Shown here in pieces: positions 37,532 to 49,219 of a stretch of DNA of 64,000 nucleotides (the stretch's first letter is position 1; every line of letters starts with the position of its first letter). This stretch comes from Notolepis coatsorum (Eukaryota > Chordata > Actinopteri > Aulopiformes > Paralepididae): assembly GCA_963971535.1 (NCBI GenBank), contig OZ020585.1:24491272-24555271 (forward strand). Reading direction: 5' to 3'. Both the position numbers and the translations under genes were made by a program. The notes under the pieces are model-generated. The model did not search any database, was not told where the DNA came from, and worked only from the letters and a program-made list of their open reading frames with translations.

Positions 37532-38144
37532 CTCTTCCTCCTGAAAGATTCAATGAAGGTAATCTGTGCAAACGTATAGGCTACCTTGCTTGTAATGTCC
37601 TGTACGTACTGTATAGCTGTGAGAGCTGAGGCCCAGGGGTTCTGGCTTTGTAGTCTGTCTAAAACAAATAAATAAATAATGAAGTGCACAGGAACCTGGC
37701 ATGAAGGATGACCTACATCAGAGCTGTGACCTGTGGGCTATTCCCTCAAAGGCAGACATTATATCAGACTCAATGAAAGTGGTGGCCAGTCGTCTCATAC
37801 CATGTGATACCTTTCTTTATTGTATCCTTTCGCTTTCATCATCCTTTCTACTCTTTTTTTCCACCACCCTCAGAGTTGATCATATTGTATGGCTGATGGG
37901 TTTTTGAAAAGGGATGTCCGTGGAGCGGACGGTGCAGGTCAGGGACCCAGGTTTCAGAATGACCCCTTTATCAGTGGAGAACAGACACTGTGACTTGAGA
38001 CGCGCCGAGGCTCCTCATCCTCCACACCAAAATGATTTCCCTTGATAGTGGATGGTTGGGGTGGTGCTGGCTAGCACAGAGTCAGGGGGCTCCACCCCGC
38101 TGTGACACACATGGGATAGGTGGAGGTTACCCGACCCTTTCCCA
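37532..38144. other. unassigned sequence
   Basis: No recognised gene or repeat end. It separates the L2 tail from the 24-bp minisatellite. Confidence 0.4.
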
Positions 38145-39198
38145 TTGTTGTCTGAGAGAGGCTGGGCCTGGCTGTCGGGGAGAGGCTGGGCCTTGTTGTC
38201 TGGGAGAGGCTGGGCCTGGCTGTCTGATAGAGGCTGGGCCTTGTTGTCAGGGAGAGGCTGGGCCTGGCTGTCAGGGAGAGGCTGGGCCTGGCTGTCGGGG
38301 AGAGGCTGGGCCTGGCTGTCAGGGAGAGGCTGGGCCTGGCTGTCAGGGAGAGGCTGTGCCTTGTTGTCGGGGAGAGGCTGTGTCTTGTTGTCTGGGAGAG
38401 GCTGGGCCTTGTTGTTGAGGAGAGGCTGGGCCTTGTTGTCGGGGAGAGGCTGGGCCTGGCTGTCAGGGAGAGGCTGGGCCTTGTTGTCGGGGAGAGGCTG
38501 GGCCTGGCTGTCAGGGAGAGGCTGGGCCTTGTTGTCTGGGAGAGGCTGGGCCTGGCTGTCAGGGAGAGGCTGGGCCTTGTTGTCTGGGAGAGGCTGGGCC
38601 TGGCTGTCTGAGAGAGGCTGGGCCTTGTTGTCGGGGAGAGGCTGGGCCTTGTTGTCTGGGAGAGGCTGGGCCTTGTTGTCGGGGAGAGGCTGGGCCTTGT
38701 TGTCGAGGAGAGGCTGGGCCTTGTTGTCTGGGAGAGGCTGGGCCTGGCTGTGAGGGAGAGGCTGGGCCTTGTTTTCGGGGAGAGGCTGGGCCTGGCTGTC
38801 GGGGAGAGGCTGTGCCTGGCTGTGAGGGAGAGGCTGGGCCTTGTTGTCGGGGAGAGGCTGGGCCTTGTTGTCGAGGAGCGGCTGGGCCTTGTTGTCGGGG
38901 AGAGGCTGGGCCTTGTTGTCGAGGAGAGGCTGGGCCTTGTTGTCGGGGAGAGGCTGGGCCTTGTTGTCGGGGAGAGGCTGGGCCTGGCTGTCGGGGAGAG
39001 GCTGGGCCTTGTTGTCGGGGAGAGGCTGGGGCTTGCTGTCAGGGAGAGGCTGGGCCTGGCTGTCAGGGAGAGGCTGGGCCTGGCTGTCAGGGAGAGGCTG
39101 GGCCTTGTTGTCGGGGAGAGGCTGGGGCTTGCTGTCAGGGAGAGGCTGGGCCTGGCTGTCGGGGAGAGGCTGGGCCTGGCTGTCAGGGAGAGGCTGGG
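38145..39198. repeat. 24-bp minisatellite, about 44 units
   Basis: Unit GGCTGGGCCTKGYTGTCDGG plus GAGA, 24 bp, with limited base variation. As 24 is a multiple of three and no unit holds a stop, several frames on both strands stay open for 140-380 codons, giving 8-residue repeats such as ARPSLSLT on the reverse strand and GRGWALLS on the forward strand. No start context, splice structure or flanking coding sequence supports a protein. Purine-pyrimidine asymmetric, G-rich on the forward strand. Confidence 0.93.
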
Positions 39199-39356
39199 CG
39201 GTGGTGGGGAAGACACTCTGTATATTTGATCAGAAAAGGTGGGTGCCGAATAACATTGTGCTGTATTGGTAATTGGCTACACTGTCTTTGAGAAGATTTG
39301 AAACTATTCAAACCAACTGTGGTCTTGGATTTCCTTTCTTCTCTTTTTATTTTTCT

Positions 39357-39869
39357 TGAACAGCGATCCTGGACCCGGGTGCCCCATGGGGTGACAGGAG
39401 GCAATGGAATTCAACGGGGGGGGGGGGGGGGGGAATGAGGGATGGACTGTGCTCAGGGGGGGTTTTGAGGGGTACCCTGTTGGAAGGTAATCAAAGGGAT
39501 AGACAGGCACCAACCTAATGCAAAACAAAACAAAAGCAGACATAAGGACGACAACATTTTCATTCATTTTGGCTGCTCTAATAAACAAGTTGAATAATTG
39601 TACACTACCATGAAGACGTGCAGTGTGGATGCTACCTCGTTTAGGAGGCTCAAGTGCCCCCCCCCCCCCCCATCCAGCATTTTCATCCTCGAATAACTAT
39701 GTTTGCACTGAGAAGCCATCCCACTTATTTGCAGAGTCCAAAAATTGGCCACGAAAAGTAAAAAGACACAGAGACTGTGGTAAATAGATGGAAAGTGTCT
39801 CTAAGGTGTTGCAGGCTGGGATACATGTATGTTTTCTCTCCAGGCTTTCGGCAGTCTAACGGTTTGATC
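39357..39869. repeat. local duplication, unit 2
   Basis: Direct copy of 32375-32917. After its end the sequence continues 'ttacagcctttctttccag' instead of L2. The two units bracket the L2/hAT nest and the 24-bp minisatellite. Confidence 0.85.
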
Positions 39870-40119
39870 TTACAGCCTTTCTTTCCAGCCCACTGCTCGC
39901 TCTCTCAGGCTGTGTGTAGAGCTCATTATATATTATTTATTTATGTATTTATTATTTTATTATTTACTTACAGATCCAGCTCTTAAAAATCGCACCGCTA
40001 CTGCAAGGGCGCAGTGTCGTTAACGCCTCGTTAACAGCACTGCCAGGTTAATGGTGCATGATTACCGCAGTAGCAGTGCAGAGCAGAGCTCAGAGTCCTA
40101 AGAGCTGCATCTGTTCATG

Positions 40120-40503
<384 letters not shown>

Positions 40504-40814
40504 TTGCTCCTGGTTCCGATCGGCAGATGCAGATGCCACTTATTTATTTTTATCATTTATTTGTTATTTATTTCTCAAAGCCTGGTGCTGTATTATGGTA
40601 TACAGTAATTCAGGTTGTTAGGCACTGTCGTTGGTGCCTATTCTGCAGGTTACCTTACAGTTTTAAAACACTTCACAGAGCACGTGGTATGGTCAAAATA
40701 TAAGAGACAGATACATAAAGTGACACTGGACACACCACTCAGTCAATGCTTATCAATACTAACATGAGAACTGGTGGGTTTTGTCGATCGTGTCAAAGTT
40801 AGTTTAACCCTTTT

Positions 40815-41053
40815 TTTTTTTTTTTACTTTGGCCATTCCCCTGGCTCTTTTTAGCGTTTATCGCATTTATTCTGGTCAAGAATGACCGACAGAAACAGGC
40901 TGAAGGGGTACAGATGGGGGGGGAAGACACTCTGGGAAAGGCACGGCTGCAGTCCGGGATTCGAACTCGCTAAACCCCAGATCCGTGACGAGCACGGTTG
41001 TCCCCGGCGCCGAAATAGCGCTCGAGGTACGTGGTGAGCTACTGGAGCTCCCC
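40815..41053 (-). mobile_element. tRNA-derived SINE, full length, reverse strand
   Basis: Flanked by a 15-bp direct repeat TAGTTTAACCCTTTT at 40800-40814 and 41054-41068. A T-run at the left is the reverse-strand poly(A) tail. On the reverse strand the 5' end reads GGGGAGCTCCAGTAGCTCAC, with an A-box-like AGTAGCTCAC, and about 70 bases later the B-box-like GAGTTCGAATCCCGG. The remaining body of about 100 bp is non-coding. A long target duplication plus poly(A) shows LINE-mediated retroposition. The A-B spacing is wider than in a normal tRNA. Confidence 0.75.
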
Positions 41054-41068
41054 TAGTTTAACCCTTTT

Positions 41069-41573
41069 AGGTGTGACTGGAATTCGATCTTGGAATTACA
41101 GAACCATATACTGTAGCTTTCAGTGCCCAGTGGACATTGTTATGTCGCCATTAGGATTTTCAGCTCAGGGGTAACGACAGAACCAGCTGGCCAAGGCTTT
41201 TATACCCAGTCCTCTTGTCCTTTGTATCTGTCTGCCAAGCTGAGCCATAGTGTGCCGAACTGGTCCAATGACAAGACAGTAGACCGTAATTCAACCGCCA
41301 GACCTATAATGAAGTCTGTTTTTAACAGTTGGACAGTCCATCTATTTGTAGTAGTAAGGTCAACACAAATCACTTGGGATATTCTTCATCTGAGGGATTA
41401 CATTGTCACTTTGTAAGACTCTGTTTACACGTGAGCTACCTACACGGGGACAACCTAATAAAGTACATTGTAAGTGAATACAGTGTGCAGCAATAGTATC
41501 TGTCTATGGGTGGTATACGGGCGATTGGACAGCAGCACAGTAACCACAGGGCTGAACGCCCAGCTCTTTTATC
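41069..41573. other. unassigned sequence
   Basis: No recognised gene. A stretch near 41328-41372 ('tccatctatttgtagtagta') resembles 59385-59430 ('cccatgtatttgcagttgta'), so the two may share an old repeat. Confidence 0.35.
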
Positions 41574-41670
41574 CTAAGATAAGATATTCTTTTATTGATC
41601 ACCTTGGGGAAATTCAGGAAATTCATAGCAGCATGGGGGAGGGGAAGGAACGGGTATAGGCAGGAATAGA
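41574..41670 (-). mobile_element. LINE 3' end, reverse orientation
   Basis: 'aagataagatattctttta' then 'gatcaccttggggaaattc' and 'catagcagcatgggg'. It matches the reverse LINE end family at 6694 and 28767. Confidence 0.55.
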
Positions 41671-43175
41671 CAATTCATAAATATACAGTAGGTAATAAAG
41701 AAAATAGCACTTACAGGGCAATATAAACATAAAACATATGAATAAGTAAACATATGAATTAAGAAAACAAAAGAAGACCATGAGTAAAACCTCTGACACC
41801 TACATACGGCAACTCTGTGGGGTTGCAGGGGAGATGGGATCTTGAGGGTGGGGGGTTGCAGGGGAGACAGGGGATCTTGAGGGTGGGGTACAAGGTTAAC
41901 AGTAGATACCGCACAGAAGTGTTATATTTGGCAAATGTGGTTTTATTTGGCAATCAGATGGTTGGCACTTTTTTCAGAAAATGTATAATGCATCTAGACA
42001 AACTACACACTCGCATTGGCCTGGGGGAGCAAAACGTACAAAACGGGGTTGAAAGACGCATACGCCACTTTCTGAGCAAGTCGTGATTCATAAAAGACAA
42101 ACTTGATGTGAGCATGTGCATGCGTAGGCACTGTTCGGAGGCATTAGCGATGCAAATGGTAAAGGTTGGTGGACTAATGTACAATACTGTTGTATGCATA
42201 CTACTTCACTGTAGGCATACCTATGATTGAACTCATGTAGAATGGCCTTTATATCATGTTCAATGATTTGGTAATGGTGAAATACGTATAATAATTAATT
42301 GTGCCAACATTTTGATGTTTGTTATCCGTTTTAAATAAAACGTTTAAATCAACCATGGACAACAATTCTCAGTCTGCTGCTTTTTAACCCTGACTATAAT
42401 CTGCATAGTGTACTTGAGATGTAATTGTATTTAACACAGTCATTTGGATGTTCTTGCATGATCTCCTTTGCATGTCCCTTGACTAGCTATTTCTCACACA
42501 AATTGCAACTACAGTATAATCATTATTATGGTGGATTATGTGTGTGTGTGTGTGTGTAATGATGCACAATGGCTGCTTTAGCACTGTTGGAAGACCGTTT
42601 GGTTTGGTGAGAAAGTGAATTGAAGTGGATGTTGATGATGATGATAATGTGTGCATCTATGACCGTCAGGATGTAATTAACAAATAAAAAATATTGCAAA
42701 GAATGTGTATGATACACGGCTTCCAATTACCTTACCGTGCGGTCTCTGTTCCCACTACTGGTATCACTGTTTTTGCAACAGGCCTATCACAATAAAGCAC
42801 GATGTTGGATGTGGCTTTTAAATTAACATTTAAACAACGAGAGATAAAGCTGAATAAGAGAGTGATTACTTTTCCAACCGGTTTCCTTAGAGTCATACAA
42901 GCCCTTGCACGTGTGGTAATCTTGGCCTTGCTGTAATTAAAGTGCATTCTTATCACCGCTTTAGTGCCATTGGAGACAGTGCAGCCTACTTTGACAAAGG
43001 TGTGGATTTGAGATCATAAAGCTTTTCTGCTTATTGCCGACGATTAGATTCATACGTTTTCTGCCACTATGGCTTCTTATTAACATTATTAGTGGGCGGA
43101 TGTTGGCAAGCCGCCTTCAAAGTGATATCCTATGTAATCAACTTCACAATGTTTAGTTGGATAATATGCCTACCA
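41671..43175. other. unassigned, mostly AT-rich
   Basis: Two near-direct repeats of 'gggatcttgagggtggg' around 41838-41890 and a short GT tract at 42540-42557. No gene or transposon end was recognised. Confidence 0.4.
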
Positions 43176-43367
43176 CAGGACCTAGCATGTCCTACCATGC
43201 TCTGTAAATAACTCATGTTTGTTTACTTGTTTTATTGCACAATGTCGTTCTATTGGATTCTTATTATATATTACTATTGTATTATGCACATCGTTGCGGG
43301 CAAGACCCCCCGCATTTCATTGTATACGTGTATGCCGTGACAAATAAAACTCTTGACTCTTGACTTG
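43176..43367 (+). mobile_element. Rex1/CR1-group LINE 3' end
   Basis: 'aggacctagcatgtcctacc' through 'gtgacaaataaaactcttg' parallels the 3' ends at 16600-16806 and 28060-28268, with a (GACTCTT)-type tail. No coding part is present. Confidence 0.65.
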
Positions 43368-43566
43368 ATTTACTACTGTTTTCATTTGTTATTTTCCCAT
43401 AGCGTGAATGACTGAAGTGTGACATCAGGTGCAAAATATGTGGATGTGGGCCGTTTCAACAGTCATTCGTGGTTAATTGCATGAGTTAACAGGGTGGGAC
43501 TCGAGGCTCGATCATGTGCTGCACAGTGTCAAGTTGAATGGGATTTATAAAGAGTATTTGTGTATG

Positions 43567-43597
43567 TAGGCCTGTGTGTGTGTGTGTGTGTATGTAG

Positions 43598-43638
<41 letters not shown>

Positions 43639-43719
43639 GGTGTGTGTGTGTGTGTGTCTGTGTGTGTGTGTATAGGTGTGTGTGTGTGTGTATAGGTGTG
43701 TGTGTGTGTGTGTGTGTAT
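43567..43719. repeat. compound (GT)n with TAGG interruptions
   Basis: Several GT blocks separated by GTATAGGTG or GTATGTAGG, giving a higher-order pattern of 20-40 bp. Confidence 0.9.
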
Positions 43720-43872
43720 TAGGGATGACCCCAAATCCGAATATGAATTTGGGAAAGCACAGATGATGAGATTGAGACAAATATTTGTATTACACAGATA
43801 TTAATATTATTATTCAGGAAAGAAAAATATATATGTTATGAGGTCCATTGACGCAGCTTGCTCCGCCTAGGC
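43720..43872. mobile_element. possible hAT left end
   Basis: TAGGGATGACCCCAAATCCG resembles the left ends of fish hAT elements. No matching right end was found nearby, and the stretch is interrupted by the hAT starting at 43873. Confidence 0.35.
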
Positions 43873-44142
43873 CAGGGGTCGGCAACCTACTACCTAAGAG
43901 CATGCGGCTCTTTAGCCAATCAGCTGCGGCTCCCTGGCCCAATTTTATTTTATTTTTTTCTTATTTTGGAGATCGATGTCATACTGTGACACTGAAATGA
44001 AAAAAATATTTCATCAACTAAAATATTTAGTCAACTAAAATATTTCATCAACTAAAATATACAGTACGTCACACCCCGCGCCTCTCCCTGCCGTCTGCAA
44101 GTGGCTAATCTTGAGTTTCCGACCCACCAGTAAGCTATAACC

Positions 44143-44290
44143 ATGGATACATCCAAAAAAAGGAAAGTCTGAGGAAAATAGAGGGTTTAATTCAGCGTGG
44201 ACAGATTAATTTGCTTTCACGACTAACGATGCAGGCTTACCTGTATGGCTGATATGTGGTGCGAAACTTGCAAACAACGAAAAATTTACT
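44143..44290 (+). pseudogene. hAT transposase N-terminal remnant
   Basis: Starts MDTSKKRKV and, across a stop and frame changes, continues with pieces recognisable as RVFNSAWTD, FAFTTNDAGLP and an LICG-like segment, the beginning of the BED zinc finger of Charlie-type hAT transposases. Only about 50 residues remain. The zinc finger lacks its second half. Confidence 0.6.
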
Positions 44291-44630
44291 TTTTATTTTA
44301 TAGATTTTCCACAAATAAGGGAAGGACTCAAATAGAGCTGTATAGTTCAGGGTTTTATCTCAAAGTAGGTCTACAGATGCCAGTGTTATTTCTCCTTTTC
44401 TGTTTTTTTTTTCAAAGTAGGTCTACACATGGTAGTCTTTATTCAAAGTGGACTACTTTTTATTTTATAAATGTTCCACAAATAAGGGAAGGACTCAAAT
44501 ATACCTGAATAGTTCAGGGTTTTATTTCAAAGTCGGTCTACAGACACCAGTGTTTTGTCTCCTCTTCTGTGTTTTATTTAAAAATAGGTCTACACAGCCA
44601 GTCTTTTTTCTCCTCTTCATAAGAGTTTGA
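44287..44630. repeat. tandem pair of about 167 bp
   Basis: 'tactttttattttata' followed by 'ttccacaaataagggaagg' begins at 44287 and again at 44452. Both are followed by 'tagttcagggtttta' and 'ggtctaca'. It is an internal duplication of the hAT. Confidence 0.75.
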
Positions 44631-44952
44631 GGTTTTCCTTTGTTATAACAGGTAAAAACAGCAATAAAAAGTATTTTTTTTTCTTTTTGTTGCTTTATAA
44701 TCCCATTAATGCAACAAACTGTGTGCTATAAGTATAAAGTATAATAAATCGCAAATTACTTTGGGTATGCAATTGTCAGGCGTGTTATGCTAAATGTGGG
44801 GTATGCTTGGGGATATATAAAACGTTATACACTGTGTTAACTTAATTTTAAGGGTAAATAGGTTGTGCGGCTCCCTGAGCATTTTATTTTGTGGGAGGGG
44901 GGAAAAGTGGCTCTTTTGATTGTAAAGGTTGCTGACGACCCCTGGTCTAGGC

Positions 44953-45724
<772 letters not shown>

Positions 45725-46000
45725 AAATAGATCTCTTTGATGTTCTCAATCAAGCTGAGGAAACGACTTTCAGCTGGTTGGCCCTGGTGTTTCGGGCACG
45801 TTGGTTGTCTGGTGGGGAACTTCTGAGGGCGCGTCTCTGTCATCCACTGTCATCAAAGACAAACAAAAGGAAACATCTTGCATCTTACCCTGAGTCATTG
45901 AATCTTGAGTCAAATCAAGTTAAAAACAAATCCATTTTCTGATGAAAGAGATACAAGATTGGCTTTTTATATAGAGACACATTCAGTTTCCCCTTGCTCT

Positions 46001-46777
46001 GTAGAAAGAGGATTGTTGAATCAACTTCCCTGGCCATGCTGGACTATGGGGATGTAATCTACAGGCTGCAGCCTCCACACTGTTTACCACTCTGCTGCCC
46101 TGAGGTTTATCACCAGCGATAGCTACAACACTCACCACTGTATTATTTATGGTAAGGTCGGCTGGTCTTCATTAACGGACAGGCGCGATAACCATTGGTA
46201 ACTATATTTATAAAGCCCTACTCTGTAAATTACCAGCTTATATCTGGCGCGCTCCAGTGACCGTAACCCTAACTAACCTTACTGTCATGCACTTATCCTA
46301 ATATACTAACCTACTGTACACTGTAGCACTCAACACTTTGATGAACAGCTGATGAGAGTTGTGCCCTTCCTGATGACTTGTCGTACAGAACTTGTACAGT
46401 AAGTCGCTTTGGATAAAAGTGTCAGCTAAATTACTAAATATAAATGTAAATTCTTCAGGCACCCTATGCCAGGCCTGAAAAGACTGCTTGTTGTGTCGAT
46501 GCAGCCATGTCCTGGAATCTGTTGCAAACAGGCCTAAAAGTTAGTACTTTAAAATGTAATAGTTTGTCTCACTAGGGCACTTTAGATTTTTAGATTTGTA
46601 TGTTTATCAATAACTTTTGATTGTACAACTGCTCTTGGTGTAGCTACTGTTTACTTAAAATGATTTCTAATCATAATATATACATTGAATGTTTTGTAAT
46701 ACATGATGCTATCATGTACCCTCGGCATCGTTGAAAATGAGGGTCCCCTTCAATTGTAAAAGGTAAAATAAAGTAAA
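46001..46777 (+). mobile_element. LINE C-terminal fragment with 3' end, interrupted
   Basis: Encodes pieces readable as VESTSLAMLDYGDVIYRLQ and IYKALLCKLPAYI, a late part of an L2/CR1-type LINE protein, in shifting frames. It is interrupted at about 46256-46457 by sequence ending in the common teleost repeat (reverse strand), then continues with a TPYARPEK-like piece and an untranslated region ending 'gggtccccttcaattgtaaa' and 'ggtaaaataaagtaaag'. Heavily decayed. Confidence 0.6.
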
Positions 46778-46801
46778 GAGATCTTCAGGACAGTTGACTT
46801 A

Positions 46802-47450
46802 GATCAGGTCAGGTCAGATTTATTCATATAGCACATTTAAAAACAACTGAGGTTGACCAAAGTGCTGCACAATACAAAGTACAAAAGTAATACTACATAA
46901 AAAGTAATACTAACAGAAATACAACACAAGGTGGACAATTTACACAAACAGAAATAGTACTGCAAACAGTGCTACACAAATACAACAGAAAAAATGCGAT
47001 ATAAAATACACAGTAAAAATAGAAGGACGGATGTAGGGCTCAACCTGAACTGTACACAACTATACAGTATGCTCACACATTTGTTCATAAACGCTTAATT
47101 TAACAGCTACAACAACAACTAAATTGATGTTGATACTGTAATATTGTTGCACTGCATAGTCCCACTACAGAGTATTCAACCTATTCAACCTCAATTATAA
47201 CTCAGTTTTACAATCACATTTGAAAAGCATACAAAAAAAAGATTCTGTTTCAACATTTTAAATCATACTTTACTGTTTTCTCATGTGATATGTCTAGGGA
47301 GTGAATTCCATTCATGCGTAGCTCGCTACATAACCACTCTTTGATTGAGTTTGTTCTTGCTTTTGGTAATATAAAGTGTCCTCCTATAGTGTGTCTGGTT
47401 TAGTATTTATGTCTATCTAAACTGAAAGATAAATTCTTGTACAAAATAAA
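46802..47450 (-). mobile_element. L2-like LINE 3' region, reverse orientation
   Basis: Opens with GGTCAGGTCAG repeats, then 'atttattcatatagcacatt' and 'gaccaaagtgctgcacaa', the reverse complement of the common fish L2 3' end (GTGCTATATGAATAAAT plus a tail). The remaining sequence towards 47450 is AT-rich without clear coding, so the extent is uncertain. Confidence 0.55.
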
Positions 47451-47550
47451 CAGTGTTTTTGTTATAGAAATGTTTCTGATAAATACAATTTATGAATATA
47501 GTAACCTGTGTTTAACATATAACCAAGCAAGACAGTTATGCATTGCATTG

Positions 47551-49219
47551 AACAACAATTGGAGCGATCCAGCCAACGTGAAGGAATTATCGAACCACTG
47601 CTGCCCCAACCTGGAATATATAACCATCAAGTGTCGACCTTTCTTCCTCCCGAGGGAGTTAACGGCGATCATCCTGGTCGGAGTGTATATTCCACCGCAA
47701 GCCAGCAATAGTGCCGCACTCTCCAGGCTCCACGACGAGGTAAACAAACTCCAAGCAGCGAACGTTAACGCCGCCATTGTAGTAGTGGGTGATTTCAATA
47801 GCGCCAATCTGAGAAAGGTTTTGCCTGACTTCTATCAGCATGTGACTTGTAACACCAGAGGCGGTAACATTTTAGACCACTGTTACACGCAATTTAAGGG
47901 TGGATACAAGTCTCAGGCTTTGGAAAATCTGATCATGCGGCCATATTGCTTTCTCCAAAGTACAAACAAAAAATCAAGAGCACACCGGTAGTCTCGCGAG
48001 AGGTGCAGAAATGGGATGTGGCATCAGAGGAGACGCTCCAAGCTGCGCTTGAGTGCACAGACTGGAGAGTGTTCCGCGACACAGATAACATTAATGTCTA
48101 CACGGAGACAGTGCTGGACTTTGTTCGTACTTTGGTGGAAGAAACAATCCTCACTACCACAATTAAAGTTTACCCAAATCAAAAACCCTGGGTAGACAAA
48201 TCTGTCCGTGAAGCTCTGAAAGCGTGCACCAAAGCATACAACGACGGCCTGGTGGCAGGCAACATGAATGACCACAAGGTGGCGCGATACAACGTAAGGA
48301 GGACAGTAATAGAGGCAAAACGGCGCTACAGGGATAAAATTGAACTCCAGTTTGAACAGGCTGACTCCAGAGCTATGTGGCAGGGGCTCAAAACGATGAC
48401 AGACTACAAAGGCACCTCCCTCAAACTGAACAGTGACATCTCCTTAGCAAATTACCTCAATACCTTCTATGCGAGGTTTGATGCTGGTAATAACAACACC
48501 AGCCCACAAGCCAAGACTCAGTGTTCAGGGTAACAGAGCATGAGGTGAGGCGGACCTTTAAAAAAGTGAATATCAGGAAGGCAGCAGGACCGGACGGCAT
48601 CCCCGGCCGCGTCCTAAAAGTCTGTGCCGACCAACTGGTCCCGGTATTCACTGACATATTTAACCTGTCCTTAGAACAGGCTGTCATCCCCACCTGCCTG
48701 AAGAAGTCCACTATTATCCCTGTACCCAAAAAATCCAAGCCTGCTTGCCTCAACGACTACCGCCCTGTAGCTCTCACCTCCATAGCCATGAAGTGCTTTG
48801 AGAAGCTAGTAAAGGGCTACATCTGCTCCTCCCTCCTCATCAACATGGACCCCCTGAAATTTGCATACCGCCCCAACAGGTCCACGGAGGACGCCATAGC
48901 CCATGTGCTGCACACAGCAGCATCACACCTGGACAAGAGGAAGGGGAACTATGTGAGAATGCTATTCATCGACTACAGCTCGGCATTCAATACCATAGTC
49001 CCCTCCAAACTCATAGCCAAGCTCAGGGACCTGGGCTTGAACTATGACCTCTGCCAGTGGGTCTTGGACTTCCTGACGGGCAGACCCCAGGTGGTGAGAG
49101 CAGGCAACTGCACCTCCTCATCCATCACCCTCAACATAGGGGCCCCCCAGGGCTGTGTTCTGAGTCCCCTCCTCTACTCCCTGTACACACACGACTGTGT
49201 GGCTCAGCGGAGTAGCAAC
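47551..49219 (+). mobile_element. CR1/Rex1-group LINE, first part (endonuclease and reverse transcriptase)
   Basis: The most complete LINE here. Endonuclease pieces include ILVGVYIPPQ, the catalytic-type VVVGDFNSA and NILDHCYT; the frame shifts at SDHAA (about 47930-47950). The linker follows (KPWVDKSVREALKAC; AMWQGLKTMTDYKGTS). After a second shift near 48525 comes the reverse transcriptase: [45 protein letters not shown]-like [15 protein letters not shown], and [17 protein letters not shown]. It is split by a hAT at 49220 just before the catalytic FADD. The N-terminal part of the endonuclease is missing, so the copy is 5'-truncated and dead. Confidence 0.85.

Larger units (their letters stand above)
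43873..44944 (+). mobile_element. hAT element (1072 bp) with transposase remnant
   Basis: Ends CAGGGGTCGGCAACCT and AGGTTGCTGACGACCCCTG, flanked by GCCTAGGC (43865-43872) and GTCTAGGC (44945-44952), an 8-bp target duplication with one difference. Both ends have GCGGCTC...CTCTTT motifs typical of Charlie-like hAT elements. The interior starts with a decayed transposase N-terminus (44143-44290) and then a 167-bp tandem pair. Confidence 0.85.

Noticed and set aside
38071-39216. 381-residue repetitive 'protein' on the reverse strand and 150-200-residue ones on the forward strand
   Set aside because: Product of a 24-bp minisatellite without stops. Several frames are equally open and there is no coding flank.
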